Positions 22,751 through 33,310 of a stretch of DNA of 64,000 bases are shown piece after piece. Position numbers and translations under genes: made by a program. The notes below the pieces were generated by a model. The model was given only the letters and a program-made list of their open reading frames with translations, did no database searches and was not told the origin of the DNA. The stretch comes from Icerya purchasi. Lineage: Eukaryota; Arthropoda; Insecta; Hemiptera; Monophlebidae. The stretch covers positions 417,640,557-417,704,556 of the forward strand of contig CM077115.1 in the NCBI GenBank assembly GCA_039619475.1, given 5' to 3'. How positions within the stretch are numbered: position 1 is the first letter of the stretch; every line of letters starts with the position of its first letter.

Positions 22751-23479
22751 TTTTTTCGGTTGTGATTATAAATTTTTATTGTTTTCTTTAAGTTTTAATT
22801 ACTAAGTACTTTTGAATTTATTTACATTTATATGTTTTACATCATATTTCAATGTGAAAATCAATTTTTACTCTACTGTTTTATTCATGCTGTTATTGTA
22901 CTTATGATTTAGATTGCAGTTTCAAATAATTAAGTAAATTTTCAATGTAATTATCCTCCAATAAAATAATCGGTTTATGACACTAAGTTTAATAGTACAT
23001 ATTAATAATAATTCATAATAAGGTGTTTCGCTTTTGAATTATTTAAAGATACATTTTTAGTTGCAGTTGTTTGTAGTTCTAATTGTGATGTCTTATAGAG
23101 TAATAAAATTAAAGCGCTATGTATGGCAATAAATCATAACGAATAAATAAGTATTTATTATAGGAAACTGTATTAAGATTAAATTAATAAAAAAAAAAAT
23201 TGTTCATAAATCGAAAATATTAGGAGCAAATCACTATTAAAAAAAAAAAAAAAAAAGATGTGTTTTAAACAAAAAGAGAAAGTATAAAACCAAAAAAGAA
23301 AACTGTTTTACTTTATTATGTGGAAGATTCGGTTATCTGTAGTATATAATAATACATAGGTCAATTAAATCTGTCGAGAGTAGATTATTTTCTTATTACC
23401 TATTCTAAGCTTTGTTTTACATGTCGTACGTTGTTCTTTATTGATGATGATTAATTGTCAAATTATTTCTTTATGATCG

Positions 23480-24360
23480 GTAAATTCAAAGTGCAGTAGA
23501 CCGAAGGAATAAATTTGTAGTTGGATGCATTTTATAAAACTATCACGTGATAATGCAAAATGTACTTTATGTTCAAAAACTTTAAAATGCATTAGTAGTA
23601 CCACAAATTTAAAGGAATATCCAAAACGGAAACATCCTACACACATTAACAAATCAGTTGAGTTTGTTGATCCTGATGATCTTATACTTTCTAATTTTTT
23701 TTTTTCTTCCATTATTAGCACTACATCTGAAACGATTCCTGTAATTTTTAATACTGATAGTATTCAGTTAAGTTTCGCTTCAAGAATTCACTTGAACAAA
23801 TCGCAACAATTAACTTTAATGTCAATTTATACTACCTTACCATGTAATACTGATATCATTAATTTAGTTGCGAAAAATGTTGCCAGAAAAAAAAAAAAAG
23901 TTTACGAAGGAAATATTACAAAAATATTGCAAAATTATAGAACATCTTAAATAGGCACAACAGTAATGTAAATATTGAGCAGCATGCAGCAACAAATAGG
24001 ATGTCCAATTTTAAAATTAAAACAAGATATTCTTACAAGCTGGAATTCCACACCGCTCACGACGGAAAGGTTAATTGCGGTTAAAAACCGTTATCAGCTA
24101 CATTGTGTGCATTAAACCGACCACCAGAATCACTGAATGAAAGTGAATGGAATTAATATGTTTTTTTTTAAATTGTTAAAGTCATTGGAACAGTTACCAG
24201 TTGAATTATCATGCGAAAAATATGTCAGTTTATCTAAAATGATTCCATTAGTCGGAAGTTTACGAACACTTATAAAAGACACATATTTTGCCTTCCGTGT
24301 ATCATATTTTATGTTCATATATTTTTCGGTTTGAGTATAGAGATAATTTAGTTTAGAAAA
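23480..24360 (+). pseudogene. hAT-superfamily transposase relic with BED zinc finger
   Basis: WMHFIKLSRDNAKCTLCSKT then STTNLKEYPKRKHPTH is a BED finger (C-x2-C followed by H-x-H), with the first zinc His of the second half replaced (LKEY for LKEH). 400 bp on, in other frames, come QDILTSWNSTPLTTERL (the hAT block QDxxTRWNST) and PVELSCEKYVSLSKMIPL (the hAT block ELSGEKYVTxSxVIP). Order and spacing fit a ZBED-type hAT transposase with large internal deletions. The C-terminal dimerisation domain was not found. Confidence 0.75.
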
Positions 24361-25451
24361 AGAGGTATGCTTTTTATTTTATGTTACCTATGTTTACATA
24401 GTTTATGAATTATGATTAAAAGTTATTATTGTTCAGCATGGTTATGTTATTTTCAAATACTTTACTTTTTTACAAGATTATAGTTTATGTACAATATAAA
24501 GTACGTTTTGTACGTTTATAAACTTGTTTCGTAATTTGAATGATTCATAACGGTAATATTTTAATTCATTATTTTACTTTTTACATCTTATTATAAAACA
24601 AAAGTAATGTTAGTTTTAAATAATGTTCTCCCGGTTTACTTAATTTATAGTTTAAACTGTTTTGCATAATGAAATAAAATTAAAATTTCACTAAATACCT
24701 AGATAATACAGAAGAATAAAAGTAATTAACAATATTAACAAAAGGAAACGATTTCCTGATTAATTTGGTTTCTTGATTCATTTTCATATTTTTTATGATG
24801 CGTAATCTTTAAAAATTCTAGAGCTATTGAAAAATTTGTAATTTATAATTTTTTGTCAATTAAGAGAAGTATTGAAAGTGTCCATTTATGTACAGTACTT
24901 CTAATTCGCTTAATAAACAGACTAATCCGTTCTATGCTTTCGCCGAAAAAATTAATTTAACAATATGTAATAGAGGAACTTTTAAAAATAAGGTTAACTA
25001 TTTTACCAGTTATTTTAACGGCTGTAACAAGAAGAATCCAATGTTTTCAATACAGAACATTTTGTAACTACAGCCAGGTTTGGATACAATCGAGGTTAAC
25101 CGTAAACATTTTTTGGATAACAAAATGCACATTTTGGATGTTGATGTAATAAGACACTATATAATTCACGTAAAAAAGTTACTAAAGCGAAAAATTTTGT
25201 TTACAGTACAACATGTAGATCAATTAAAATGGTCATTAACTAGATGCTTTTCTTAATACTTTCCCGATGAATCTGGTAAAACGGATCTTAAGTTGGCAAC
25301 ATTGGAAAAACATGCTACTTATTTATTATTTCAAAAACTTGTTAATCATTCGAAAACCTATTAATTATTTGAAAACCTGCTAATGAGTGGATTTATTAAA
25401 AAGCTGTTAATGTCAATTAGTCAATTATGCCCATTACTAATACGCATATAT
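24360..25451. other. Non-coding, AT-rich; nothing recognised
   Basis: I read both strands and saw no protein-like frame, inverted ends or tandem repeat. Confidence 0.4.
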
Positions 25452-27207
25452 CAGGGCGGATCCAGAAGGATATTGGGGGGGGGGATTATATAATTACGTA
25501 AAATCTTCTACGGTAGGCAGTAGATTTGAGAAATACCCCTTGTTTCATAAAGAAAATCAAATAGCGATCTTTATAGAAATTTAAAAATGTTTTCAAAATA
25601 CATAATTATTACAATTTAATTTAAATTTAGTTTTATTTTTGGGTGAAAAATAAAACGAAATTAGAAAATTGTAGCTAAAATGGTAGTTTAGAAATGGTAA
25701 GAAAGATAGTGTTTTTATTAGACTTTACTTCTTTTTTATTTTTGTTAGTAATCAAAAACGGTATGAGCACACGTGAAGCAATCTTCTGCATCCAGATCCT
25801 AATGCAAAAGTGTTATGACTATCAAGAAATACACATATGTTTTATAGACTGAAAAGGCATAAGATGCTAGAAATATTAGAAAATACATCAATAGATAAAA
25901 ATGACTTGAGATGTATTAGAAACCTGTATTGCCGTCAAAAAGGAAAGGTTCGACTAGGAACTAACGGAACCAAGGACATAGAGATTGGATGTGGCGTAAG
26001 ACAAGGATGCATCCTGTCACCAATGCTATACAATATCTATTCCGAACAAATATTCCAACAGGCCATAGCGGAATCCAAGGAAGGTATACGAGTCAATGGG
26101 GTACTGATAAACAACATCAGATTCGCGGATGACACTGCTTTCATAGCTGGGTCTCAGAAAGGACTAGAAGAATTAATACAAAGATTACATAGAGACGCTG
26201 ACATGATGGGGATTAAAATTAACGTTGGAAAAACAAAATATATGAAAGTAGCTAGAAGAGAAGACAGCAATACGGATAAAATAACAATAGACGGAAAAAA
26301 CATAGAGAAAGTCAATGCTTTCAAATATCTAGGAAGTTGGCTAACAGAAAAAGGGAACTCAGACAAAGAGATTAGGTGTAGGATAGAAATAGCGCGTAGA
26401 ACATTTCAACAATTCAAGAATATACTATGTGGTAGCGATATCGGTATGAAATTAAAACTACGACTAGTTAGGATGTTGTATCTGGGCAACACTGCTATAT
26501 GGAGTGGAAACATGGACCCTCATAACAGCCGCATCAAAGAAAATTGAAGCGTTCGAAATGTGGGTTTATATACGATTGTTGAAGGCCAGTTGGACGGACA
26601 AAATAAGCAACAGGAAGATACTACAGCGCTTGCAGAAAGAATGCAAACTATTAACAACTATAAAAAAACGCAAAATAATGTACCTGGGACATATCATGAG
26701 AGGAAATAAATACGAAATACTCCAGCTGGTACTTCAAGGGAAAATAGAAGGCAAATGGAAACGTGGCAGACCAAGGAAATCGTGGATACAGAATATAAAA
26801 TGCTGGACAAAAATTAATGAAATGAGAAAACTAACAGATATGGCTAGAAATCGAGAAATATTTAACAATCCGATTCGAATTCTTTGTTCATGAGCAAGTA
26901 AAAAAAACATATATATTTCTCATTGAACTATTTTCATTTACATTACAAAATAATAATAAAAAATAAATAAAAAAAACAACAAAAGATCGACGACAGTTAT
27001 GTTTAAAATAGAATAAAAATGGCACATTAACGACTTTACTAGAAAATAGTATTAAATATTAGTTATAATTAAATCCACAGGTAAAATTTATACAAATCTT
27101 TTATAGCATAAATTAAGTTTCTCTGTTATAATAAATTTTTTCATAGAGGCTTTGGTTCTTTGGGGGGGGGGATGACCCCTATCCCCTCTCACGTGGATGC
27201 ACCACTG
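25452..27207. mobile_element. TIR element, copy 1, carrying an RTE-like LINE fragment
   Basis: The outer ends are CAGGGCGGATCCAGAAGGAT (left) and CAGTGGTGCATCCACGTGAG (right, opposite strand), an imperfect CAGNGGNGGATCCA inverted repeat followed by G-runs. Without the insert (25754-26870) the element is ~640 bp and non-coding. A second copy lies inverted at 49260-50954. There the site of the RTE insert is unoccupied: GTTAGTAATCCGATCCGAAT reads straight through. The ends suggest a class II non-autonomous element, superfamily uncertain. Confidence 0.7.
25754..26870 (+). pseudogene. RTE/BovB-like LINE reverse transcriptase fragment, nested in the TIR element
   Basis: The first frame carries NGMSTREAIFCIQILMQ and HICFID (start of motif A), then GCGVRQGCILSPMLYNIYSE (motif B), INNIRFADDTAFIAG (motif C) and FKYLGSWLTEKG. 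A shifted frame follows with EAFEMWVYIRLL, LGHIMRGNKYEILQLV and GRPRKSW, the C-terminal signature of RTE-type elements. A small deletion removes the second half of motif A (~25845), and a frameshift lies near 26504-26547. AATC flanks both sides. The fragment stops ~50 bp before the 3' end seen in the related copy at 47.6-48.0 kb. Confidence 0.82.
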
Positions 27208-27259
27208 CATACAGAGTATTTGGGATGGTCGAAATTTATGTTATAGCAGCCATGTTATT

Positions 27260-28345
27260 GAGGAAACATCTGTTAAATTCGTTGTGAATTGTTACGTAGT
27301 GTACAGAAAATCACCATAGAAAGTTAAAGCGTTGTGCATAAAATCAGTACCCGTTCAAAAAACGTTCCGCGTATTACGTCATTTTTATCCTCGCGACAAC
27401 TGTCCTTTCGAGTGGACTATTCAACGTTTGATGGTGAAATTCGAGTGAACCGGTTCCATAAGTAATCAGCCAACATCCGTACGTTACCGAGACGCAAGGT
27501 CCGCTGAAAACATCACTGCTGTGCCTGAGAGTGTATGGGAAAACTCGAGGCAGACAATTTTTCGTCGTTCGCAAAAACTTGCCTTTCCTGCGACTTCAAT
27601 TTGGCGATTTTTGCATCGGAACTCTACACCCGTATAAAATCCAATTGAACCGGGAGCTTAAGGGGTAAACACGCTGTGTGTTCGCTGATTCGGGTCTGAA
27701 CAGTTGGAAGTTGATCCAAATTTTTCCAAAAAAAATTATCTTTAGCGACGGGGCTCATTTTTGGATAAACGGGTGTATAAATGTGCAGAATTGACGGATT
27801 TTGGACGATACTAATCCATGCCAGATACATCAGCACCAAATAGATCTCGAGAAAGTCACTATTTGATGCAGATTCAGGTTTGACGGAATCATCGGTCCGT
27901 ACTTCTTCCGAAACGAAACTGGCCGTGCCATAACCGTCAATGACAAGCACTACAGATCGATAATAAACAATTTCTTGTATCCTAAACTGGATGGTATCGA
28001 CACTGATGATATGCGTTTCCAAAAGGGCGGTGTTGCGTAGCACACAGCGCATGCCACGATGGACATTCTGCATTAGCGATTTTAGGGCATCGTTATGAAC
28101 TGGTCACCGAGGTCGTACGTTTTAACGCTTTTAGACTTCTTCCTTTGGGGCTATTTTATATAGCAGGGGTCTATGCACATAAACTGCAAACAATTTATGC
28201 TCTCAAAGTTAATGTAACGGACGCCATCCAGTAAATTCAGCCAAATTTATGCGACAAAGTCATCGAAAATTGGATCTCCCGAATACGTGGCACTAAGCAA
28301 AGCCGCTGCGAACATTTAGACGGCGTTATATTCCATACCCCATAA
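27260..28345 (+). pseudogene. Tc1/mariner-superfamily transposase relic (DD-type, full-length but riddled with stops)
   Basis: Across frames on the + strand the series is SAENITAVPESVWENSRQTI, then SIWRFLHRN and HPYKIQL, then VFADSGLNSWKL. IIFSDGAHFWINGC (first catalytic Asp in SDxAHF), GIIGPYFFRNETG, FLYPKLDGIDTDDMRFQKGG and HTAHATMDIL follow. LLDFFLWGYF (final acidic block) and ENWISRIRG-like residues close it. The second catalytic Asp (expected FQQDGA) reads G. The arrangement matches insect mariner-like elements with PYFFENE and FFLWGY blocks. The minus-strand 149-codon frame at 27624-28073 is a shadow of this. Confidence 0.75.
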
Positions 28346-28432
28346 AATATTCTTTGAAATGAAATATGTTACACATAACTTATTTTATTTATATTTAAAA
28401 TTGTGGGTCGTTATTGAAAGATCTATTTTATA

Positions 28433-30190
28433 TCTGTATATATAAAACTCGCCCTTCGGGCCTCGGAATGGGGCGAACCCCCTTCACCACCCGGTCTAGT
28501 TCTATAATTCTTATAGAAGAGTAAACCTTTTCAATGGCTACACCGTTCGACAGAAAAAAACCTTTCAGTTCCAAATTTTACCGCTATGGGATGTAGGAAC
28601 GCTAATATCGCATTAAAACCATTTTATCAGTTTTCGTGATTGGACACTTTTCCTGATGAGTTCCAATTTTCACCACCAAGGAATGTAGGAGCGCTAATAT
28701 CGCATTAAAGTCTTATATGTATATGGGGCAAATTTCGTGACGGGACACTTTTCTTGATGGCGTAAAAATGGCATAGCCATTAATAAAAATGAATGTAGTT
28801 CCTGTACCGCTGGACGGATCATGCTAAAATTTTTAGGGTGTATTTGTGTTGTTGAAATGAAGGCTTTAAGGTGCGGCTGAGTTTCCTACTCTTTCTTCTT
28901 TACAAAATATGAGGTTTTAAGTAGTTGAGACGCGACCAGCGCGGGTACAGAAGTGCATACGGAGGACGAATAAAAAAAAATTAACTTTTATAAAATTTTC
29001 AATAAAGTATGATTATCACATGGTAAATGTAAATTGAATGCAAAAAAATTTAAATAAAATGATTTCTATAATATGGTAAATAATAGACACTCTCGATAAA
29101 ATTTTATTAATTTCCAACATAAGTAAATGTTACTTCATTTTTTACGCATTACTATAATCATCAAACCTCTATGGCATGATCTAAATGTACGATGCTCCTA
29201 GCCGAGCTGCTGACTCATTGCGCGGAGTTTAAAAAGAGACGGTGGTGTTTTCTATTCGTTTTTTTACAGAGAAATAAAAAATCCTGCAACAGAATTTTTA
29301 GTATTTGCTACCGGGAATGTTATTTATACTCAAATTTGAAATCCTTACTCAACTATTGCAGTTTACTGTTGTGGTAATAAATAATAAAATGGGTTAAAGA
29401 TATAAGTGAAGATGTTCTCTTAAATGTCTAATTATGGGAGATCACTGTCTGAATAACGCGACCCCTTCAAATTGATGACTGTGTGCTGTTTAGTTGAGCG
29501 AAACTATTTGTTAGATCATGACAGACAGATTATAGAAAGATCGATAATCATCAGCTTAATGTGAAACGTGAAGACTATTTTTTGTTAGACGGTGATAAGT
29601 ATGTTTTCCAAAGAGAGAAAGAATCTTTACATAAATATAATTCCAGAGAAAACAACAATTTTTTCATTAATTTCCAAGTAAAGATTTAAAAAGGTAACAT
29701 GCGCGAAGCTGTGGGGGTAACAGGAAGCAAGACTAGAAACCGTTTGTGTACACAATGCTCAAGTCCGTTCATTTAAAGCAGACCAACAACGAGAAATCGT
29801 ATTTTTAATATTTGCTACTGGGAATGTTATTTATACTTCAATTTAAAATCCTTACTCAACTATTGTAGTTTGCTATTGCAGCAATAAATTAATTGTAATA
29901 AAATGGGTTAAAAGATATGAGTGAAGAAGATGTTCTTTTAAATGTATAATTATGGGAGATCACTGTGTGAATAACTAAGCCCCTTCAAAATGATGACAAA
30001 AAGATCGGTAATCTTCAGCTGGACGTGAAACATGAAGATCATTTTTCGTTGGACGGCGATAAACATGTTTTCCAAAGAGAGAAAGAATCTTTACATAAAT
30101 GTAATTCCAGATATAACAACAATTTTTTCATTAATTTCCAAGTACAGATTTAAAGGGGTATACACGGGCAAAGCCGTGGGTAACAGCTAG
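28433..30190 (+). mobile_element. Non-autonomous Helitron, complete termini, with duplicated 3' half
   Basis: The 5' end is TCTGTATATATAAAACTCG and the 3' end a GC-rich palindrome (ACGGGCAAAGCCGT) followed by GGGTAACAGCTAG. The insertion is between A (28432) and T (30191), as Helitrons require. No Rep/helicase coding is left. The first third holds two copies of a block with CTAATATCGCATTAAA. The 3' half is duplicated: 29270-29730 resembles 29790-30190. In the first unit the terminus reads GCGAAGCTGTGGGGGTAACAG without CTAG. Confidence 0.85.
29270..30190 (+). repeat. Tandem duplication of the Helitron 3' half
   Basis: ATTTGCTACCGGGAATGTTA (29299) pairs with ATTTGCTACTGGGAATGTTA (29809). TGGGAGATCACTGTCTGAAT pairs with TGGGAGATCACTGTGTGAAT, and TTTTCCAAAGAGAGAAAGAA occurs in both. 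Units are ~500 and ~400 bp and ~85-90% identical by eye. The first unit carries an extra ~60 bp before its terminal block. Confidence 0.8.
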
Positions 30191-30268
30191 TGTATATATA
30201 TATATATATATGTATATTAACCAGTTGTCGATTTTTTTCGGTAACAACCACGTCCATATTTTTTTCTT

Positions 30269-30313
30269 CGGTTGACGTTTCGAATAGTAGTGCTCTATTC
30301 ATCATCAGAACCA
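30269..30313 (-). ncRNA. Hammerhead-ribozyme-like motif, left Penelope arm
   Basis: This is the exact mirror of 33214-33258 in the inverted arm: on the minus strand TGGTT, CTGATGA, T, GAATAG/CTATTC hairpin, GAAA, CGTC, AACCG. Having one motif on each strand at the outer ends means transcripts from either direction would carry one. Confidence 0.65.
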
Positions 30314-30363
30314 TAAATGAAACGACCAAGGAGGAAACCAGTCCTTAAATAGATAAGCCAACA

Positions 30364-31275
30364 TCACATCCGACCTTCTGATTGGCTAATGTTATTTCCA
30401 CTTTTTATTAGGCCGATAACTGTCTTCCAGTTTGAATCAACTTTTATACCATCATCTTTATTAAAATTTTTATATTTTTCTATTTCAATCGCCTCTCTGA
30501 TTAGACGTTTACTCGCGTTTTCGATCTTCGCTATTATTTTTGCGTCTTGAAACTTTATCTCATGTTTCGTGCGCTCTACGTGTTCGGCCACCGCGGATTT
30601 TTCAATACGTCTATGTCGACAGTCTGCTTCGTGCTCTTTAATTCTTACATGTACTGCTCTACCAATTTGTCCCACGTAACTTAAGCCACATGAACACGGG
30701 AGCCTATATACACCTGCTGCATGTAACGGAGGTAAGTCGTCCTTATTGTTCCTTAAGAAATTTTTTATTTTTTTGTCGGTTCCAAAAACTGGGCGGATTT
30801 TATTTTTTCTTAAAATACGGCCGATTTTGTCTGTAATGTTCTTAATGTACGGCAACGTGATATTCGTAATCCACTCATTTTCTTTTTCTGCCTCTTCATT
30901 TTTCATTTTCGCTTTCCGAAATTTATTTATTAATTTTTCTGCTTCAAAACTCTTATACCCATTTTCCACCATCGCATTTTTTATATTTCTTATTTCATCT
31001 TCGATATTTTCTTGATCACAGACTTTTTCTGCCCTCCTTAACAAAGTTTTAAACACTCCATACTTTTGACTAGGACAGTGATGCGAATCCTTGTGTAAAT
31101 ACTTGTTAGTATGGGTTGGTTTGCGAAACACTGAAGTTTTTACACCTCTCATTGAATTTTTTTCCACCAATACATCTAAAAATGGTAACGTACCATTCTT
31201 CTCCTCTTCCACAGTAAATTTAATGTTTTGATGAAAGTTGTTTAGATCCGCGAGAATTTCCGTTATTTTCTCTTT
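30364..31275 (-). pseudogene. Left-arm copy of the Penelope GIY-YIG/connector region (5'-truncated)
   Basis: The 282-codon frame (MEEEKNGTLPFLDVLVEKN to SGNNISQSEGRM) is residue-for-residue the last 282 of the plus-strand copy. It therefore keeps an intact GIY-YIG domain (GVYRLPCSCGLSYVGQIGR) but no RT. It starts abruptly at the arm boundary (31275). Confidence 0.88.
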
Positions 31276-31284
31276 GTTATTAAT

Positions 31285-33163
31285 TTAACTAACGCGGCAC
31301 TAGATAGCAATGTATCCAAAGTTCTAAGCAAAGGGCTGAATTTTGCGGTTGCACCCAAAAAAGTTCCATTGGAAGAAATTATCTGTAATATAGAATATGG
31401 ATTAAAAAGGATAAATAACGAAAGTGCCCAAAGCATTAGGCAGGAATGCGCCGTATTATTACGCAAATGTAAAGCACCAAAATCGAACCTCATACGTCGA
31501 GAAAGAGAAGCATTAGGATCATTCAAGAAAAATAATGACGTGATGGTTTTAAAGGCTGATAAAGGAAACGTGGTGGTAGTTATGAAAACTGAGGATTATA
31601 GAAATAAAATGATGGAACTAATACGAAACGGACCGTATACAGAATTAAATAAAAACCCGTTGCGAAAAATTGCTAACGAAATTGAAAAAATAATAAAAGA
31701 TTCAAAGTTAGATTGGACAACAAAAAAATCGCTCATTTCGCCTGTAGTCACTATGCCCAGGATGTATGGACTTCCCAAAGTACATAAAACAGGATGTCCA
31801 ATGAGGCCGATTATTTGTTCGATTAATAGTCCATCATATTTCGTTGAAGGATATATTGCGGGTAAATTGAAGAATTTCGTAGGAAATACGGAGCACCATA
31901 TTCGGAATACACCCGACTTTATAGAAAAGTTAAAAACTGTAACTCTCGATGAGAACGATTTAATGGTTAGTTTTGATGTGGTGTCCAGTTCCGGAAACCA
32001 TTCGGTTAATAAAGGAGATGAAAGTAGATAAATTAACTGTGGATTTGATCGAAACAGTAGTACGTGCGAATGTGTTCACCTTCAACGAAAAAATCTACAA
32101 ACAAAATGATGGAATGGCGATGGGCTCACGTCTAGCATCGATTTTCGCGAACATCTTTATGGAAGATTTAGAAAAGAAAATCGTTAAAAAGTGGTTCCCG
32201 AAGTTGTGGGTGCGGTATGTGGATGACACGTTTGTGGTGTGGCAGTATGGTAAAGAGAAAATAACGGAAATTCTCGCGGATCTAAACAACTTTCATCAAA
32301 ACATTAAATTTACTGTGGAAGAGGAGAAGAATGGTACGTTACCATTTTTAGATGTATTGGTGGAAAAAAATTCAATGAGAGGTGTAAAAACTTCAGTGTT
32401 TCGCAAACCAACCCATACTAACAAGTATTTACACAAGGATTCGCATCACTGTCCTAGTCAAAAGTATGGAGTGTTTAAAACTTTGTTAAGGAGGGCAGAA
32501 AAAGTCTGTGATCAAGAAAATATCGAAGATGAAATAAGAAATATAAAAAATGCGATGGTGGAAAATGGGTATAAGAGTTTTGAAGCAGAAAAATTAATAA
32601 ATAAATTTCGGAAAGCGAAAATGAAAAATGAAGAGGCAGAAAAAGAAAATGAGTGGATTACGAATATCACGTTGCCGTACATTAAGAACATTACAGACAA
32701 AATCGGCCGTATTTTAAGAAAAAATAAAATCCGCCCAGTTTTTGGAACCGACAAAAAAATAAAAAATTTCTTAAGGAACAATAAGGACGACTTACCTCCG
32801 TTACATGCAGCAGGTGTATATAGGCTCCCGTGTTCATGTGGCTTAAGTTACGTGGGACAAATTGGTAGAGCAGTACATGTAAGAATTAAAGAGCACGAAG
32901 CAGACTGTCGACATAGACGTATTGAAAAATCCGCGGTGGCCGAACACGTAGAGCGCACGAAACATGAGATAAAGTTTCAAGACGCAAAAATAATAGCGAA
33001 GATCGAAAACGCGAGTAAACGTCTAATCAGAGAGGCGATTGAAATAGAAAAATATAAAAATTTTAATAAAGATGATGGTATAAAAGTTGATTCAAACTGG
33101 AAGACAGTTATCGGCCTAATAAAAAGTGGAAATAACATTAGCCAATCAGAAGGTCGGATGTGA
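31285..33163 (+). pseudogene. Penelope-like polyprotein: N-terminal region, RT and GIY-YIG endonuclease, one frameshift
   Basis: The order is PKKVPLEEIICNIEYGLKRI, then VLKADKGNVVVVM (DKGN block), MYGLPKVHKTGCPMRPII, SFDVV (motif A start), MAMGSRLASIFANIFMEDLE (motif B), VRYVDDTFVVW (motif C), GTLPFLDVLV, FRKPTHTNKYLH and SHHCPSQKYGVFKTL. The GIY-YIG nuclease follows (AGVYRLPCSCGLSYVGQIGR, then VRIKEHEADC). A deletion of about 17 nt near 31980 removes the SLFTS part of motif A and shifts the frame. The rest is intact to TGA at 33161-33163. The protein's N-terminus is cut by the inversion junction. Confidence 0.88.
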
Positions 33164-33213
33164 TGTTGGCTTATCTATTTAAGGACTGGTTTCCTCCTTG
33201 GTCGTTTCATTTA

Positions 33214-33258
33214 TGGTTCTGATGATGAATAGAGCACTACTATTCGAAACGTCAACCG
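33214..33258 (+). ncRNA. Hammerhead-ribozyme-like motif, right Penelope arm
   Basis: Reading 5' to 3': stem I strand TGGTT, core CTGATGA (33219-33225), one unpaired T, stem II GAATAG-loop-CTATTC, core GAAA (33246-33249), minimal stem III CG/T, cleavage triplet GTC (33251-33253), stem I partner AACCG. TGGTT pairs with AACCG over 5 bp including a G-U. This is the type I hammerhead layout with a very short stem III that is known from Penelope-like elements. The extra T before stem II is non-canonical, so activity is uncertain. Confidence 0.65.
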
Positions 33259-33310
33259 AAGAAAAAAATATGGACGTGGTTGTTACCGAAAAAAATCGAC
33301 AACTGGTTAA

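Larger units (their letters stand above)
30217..33310. mobile_element. Penelope-like element with 1,059-bp identical inverted arms
   Basis: The left arm (30217-31275, read on the minus strand) and right arm (32252-33310) have the same length. Every stretch I compared is identical, including two identical 282-residue frames. The 976-bp centre plus the right arm form one plus-strand element (RT then GIY-YIG). The left arm is a 5'-truncated copy of its last third in opposite orientation. Penelope elements are known for partial inverted or tandem copies around a main copy. Identity of the arms means one recent event. Both arms end in a hammerhead-like motif. Left flank is a (TA)n run abutting the Helitron end. 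Confidence 0.88.

Noticed and set aside
27624..28073. 149-codon minus-strand frame
   Set aside because: It is antisense to the transposase relic, whose catalytic blocks are read on the plus strand.
30746..31015. Plus-strand 89-codon frame, repeated at 32781-32512 on the minus strand
   Set aside because: Antisense shadow of the Penelope connector region; it appears twice only because the arms are duplicated.
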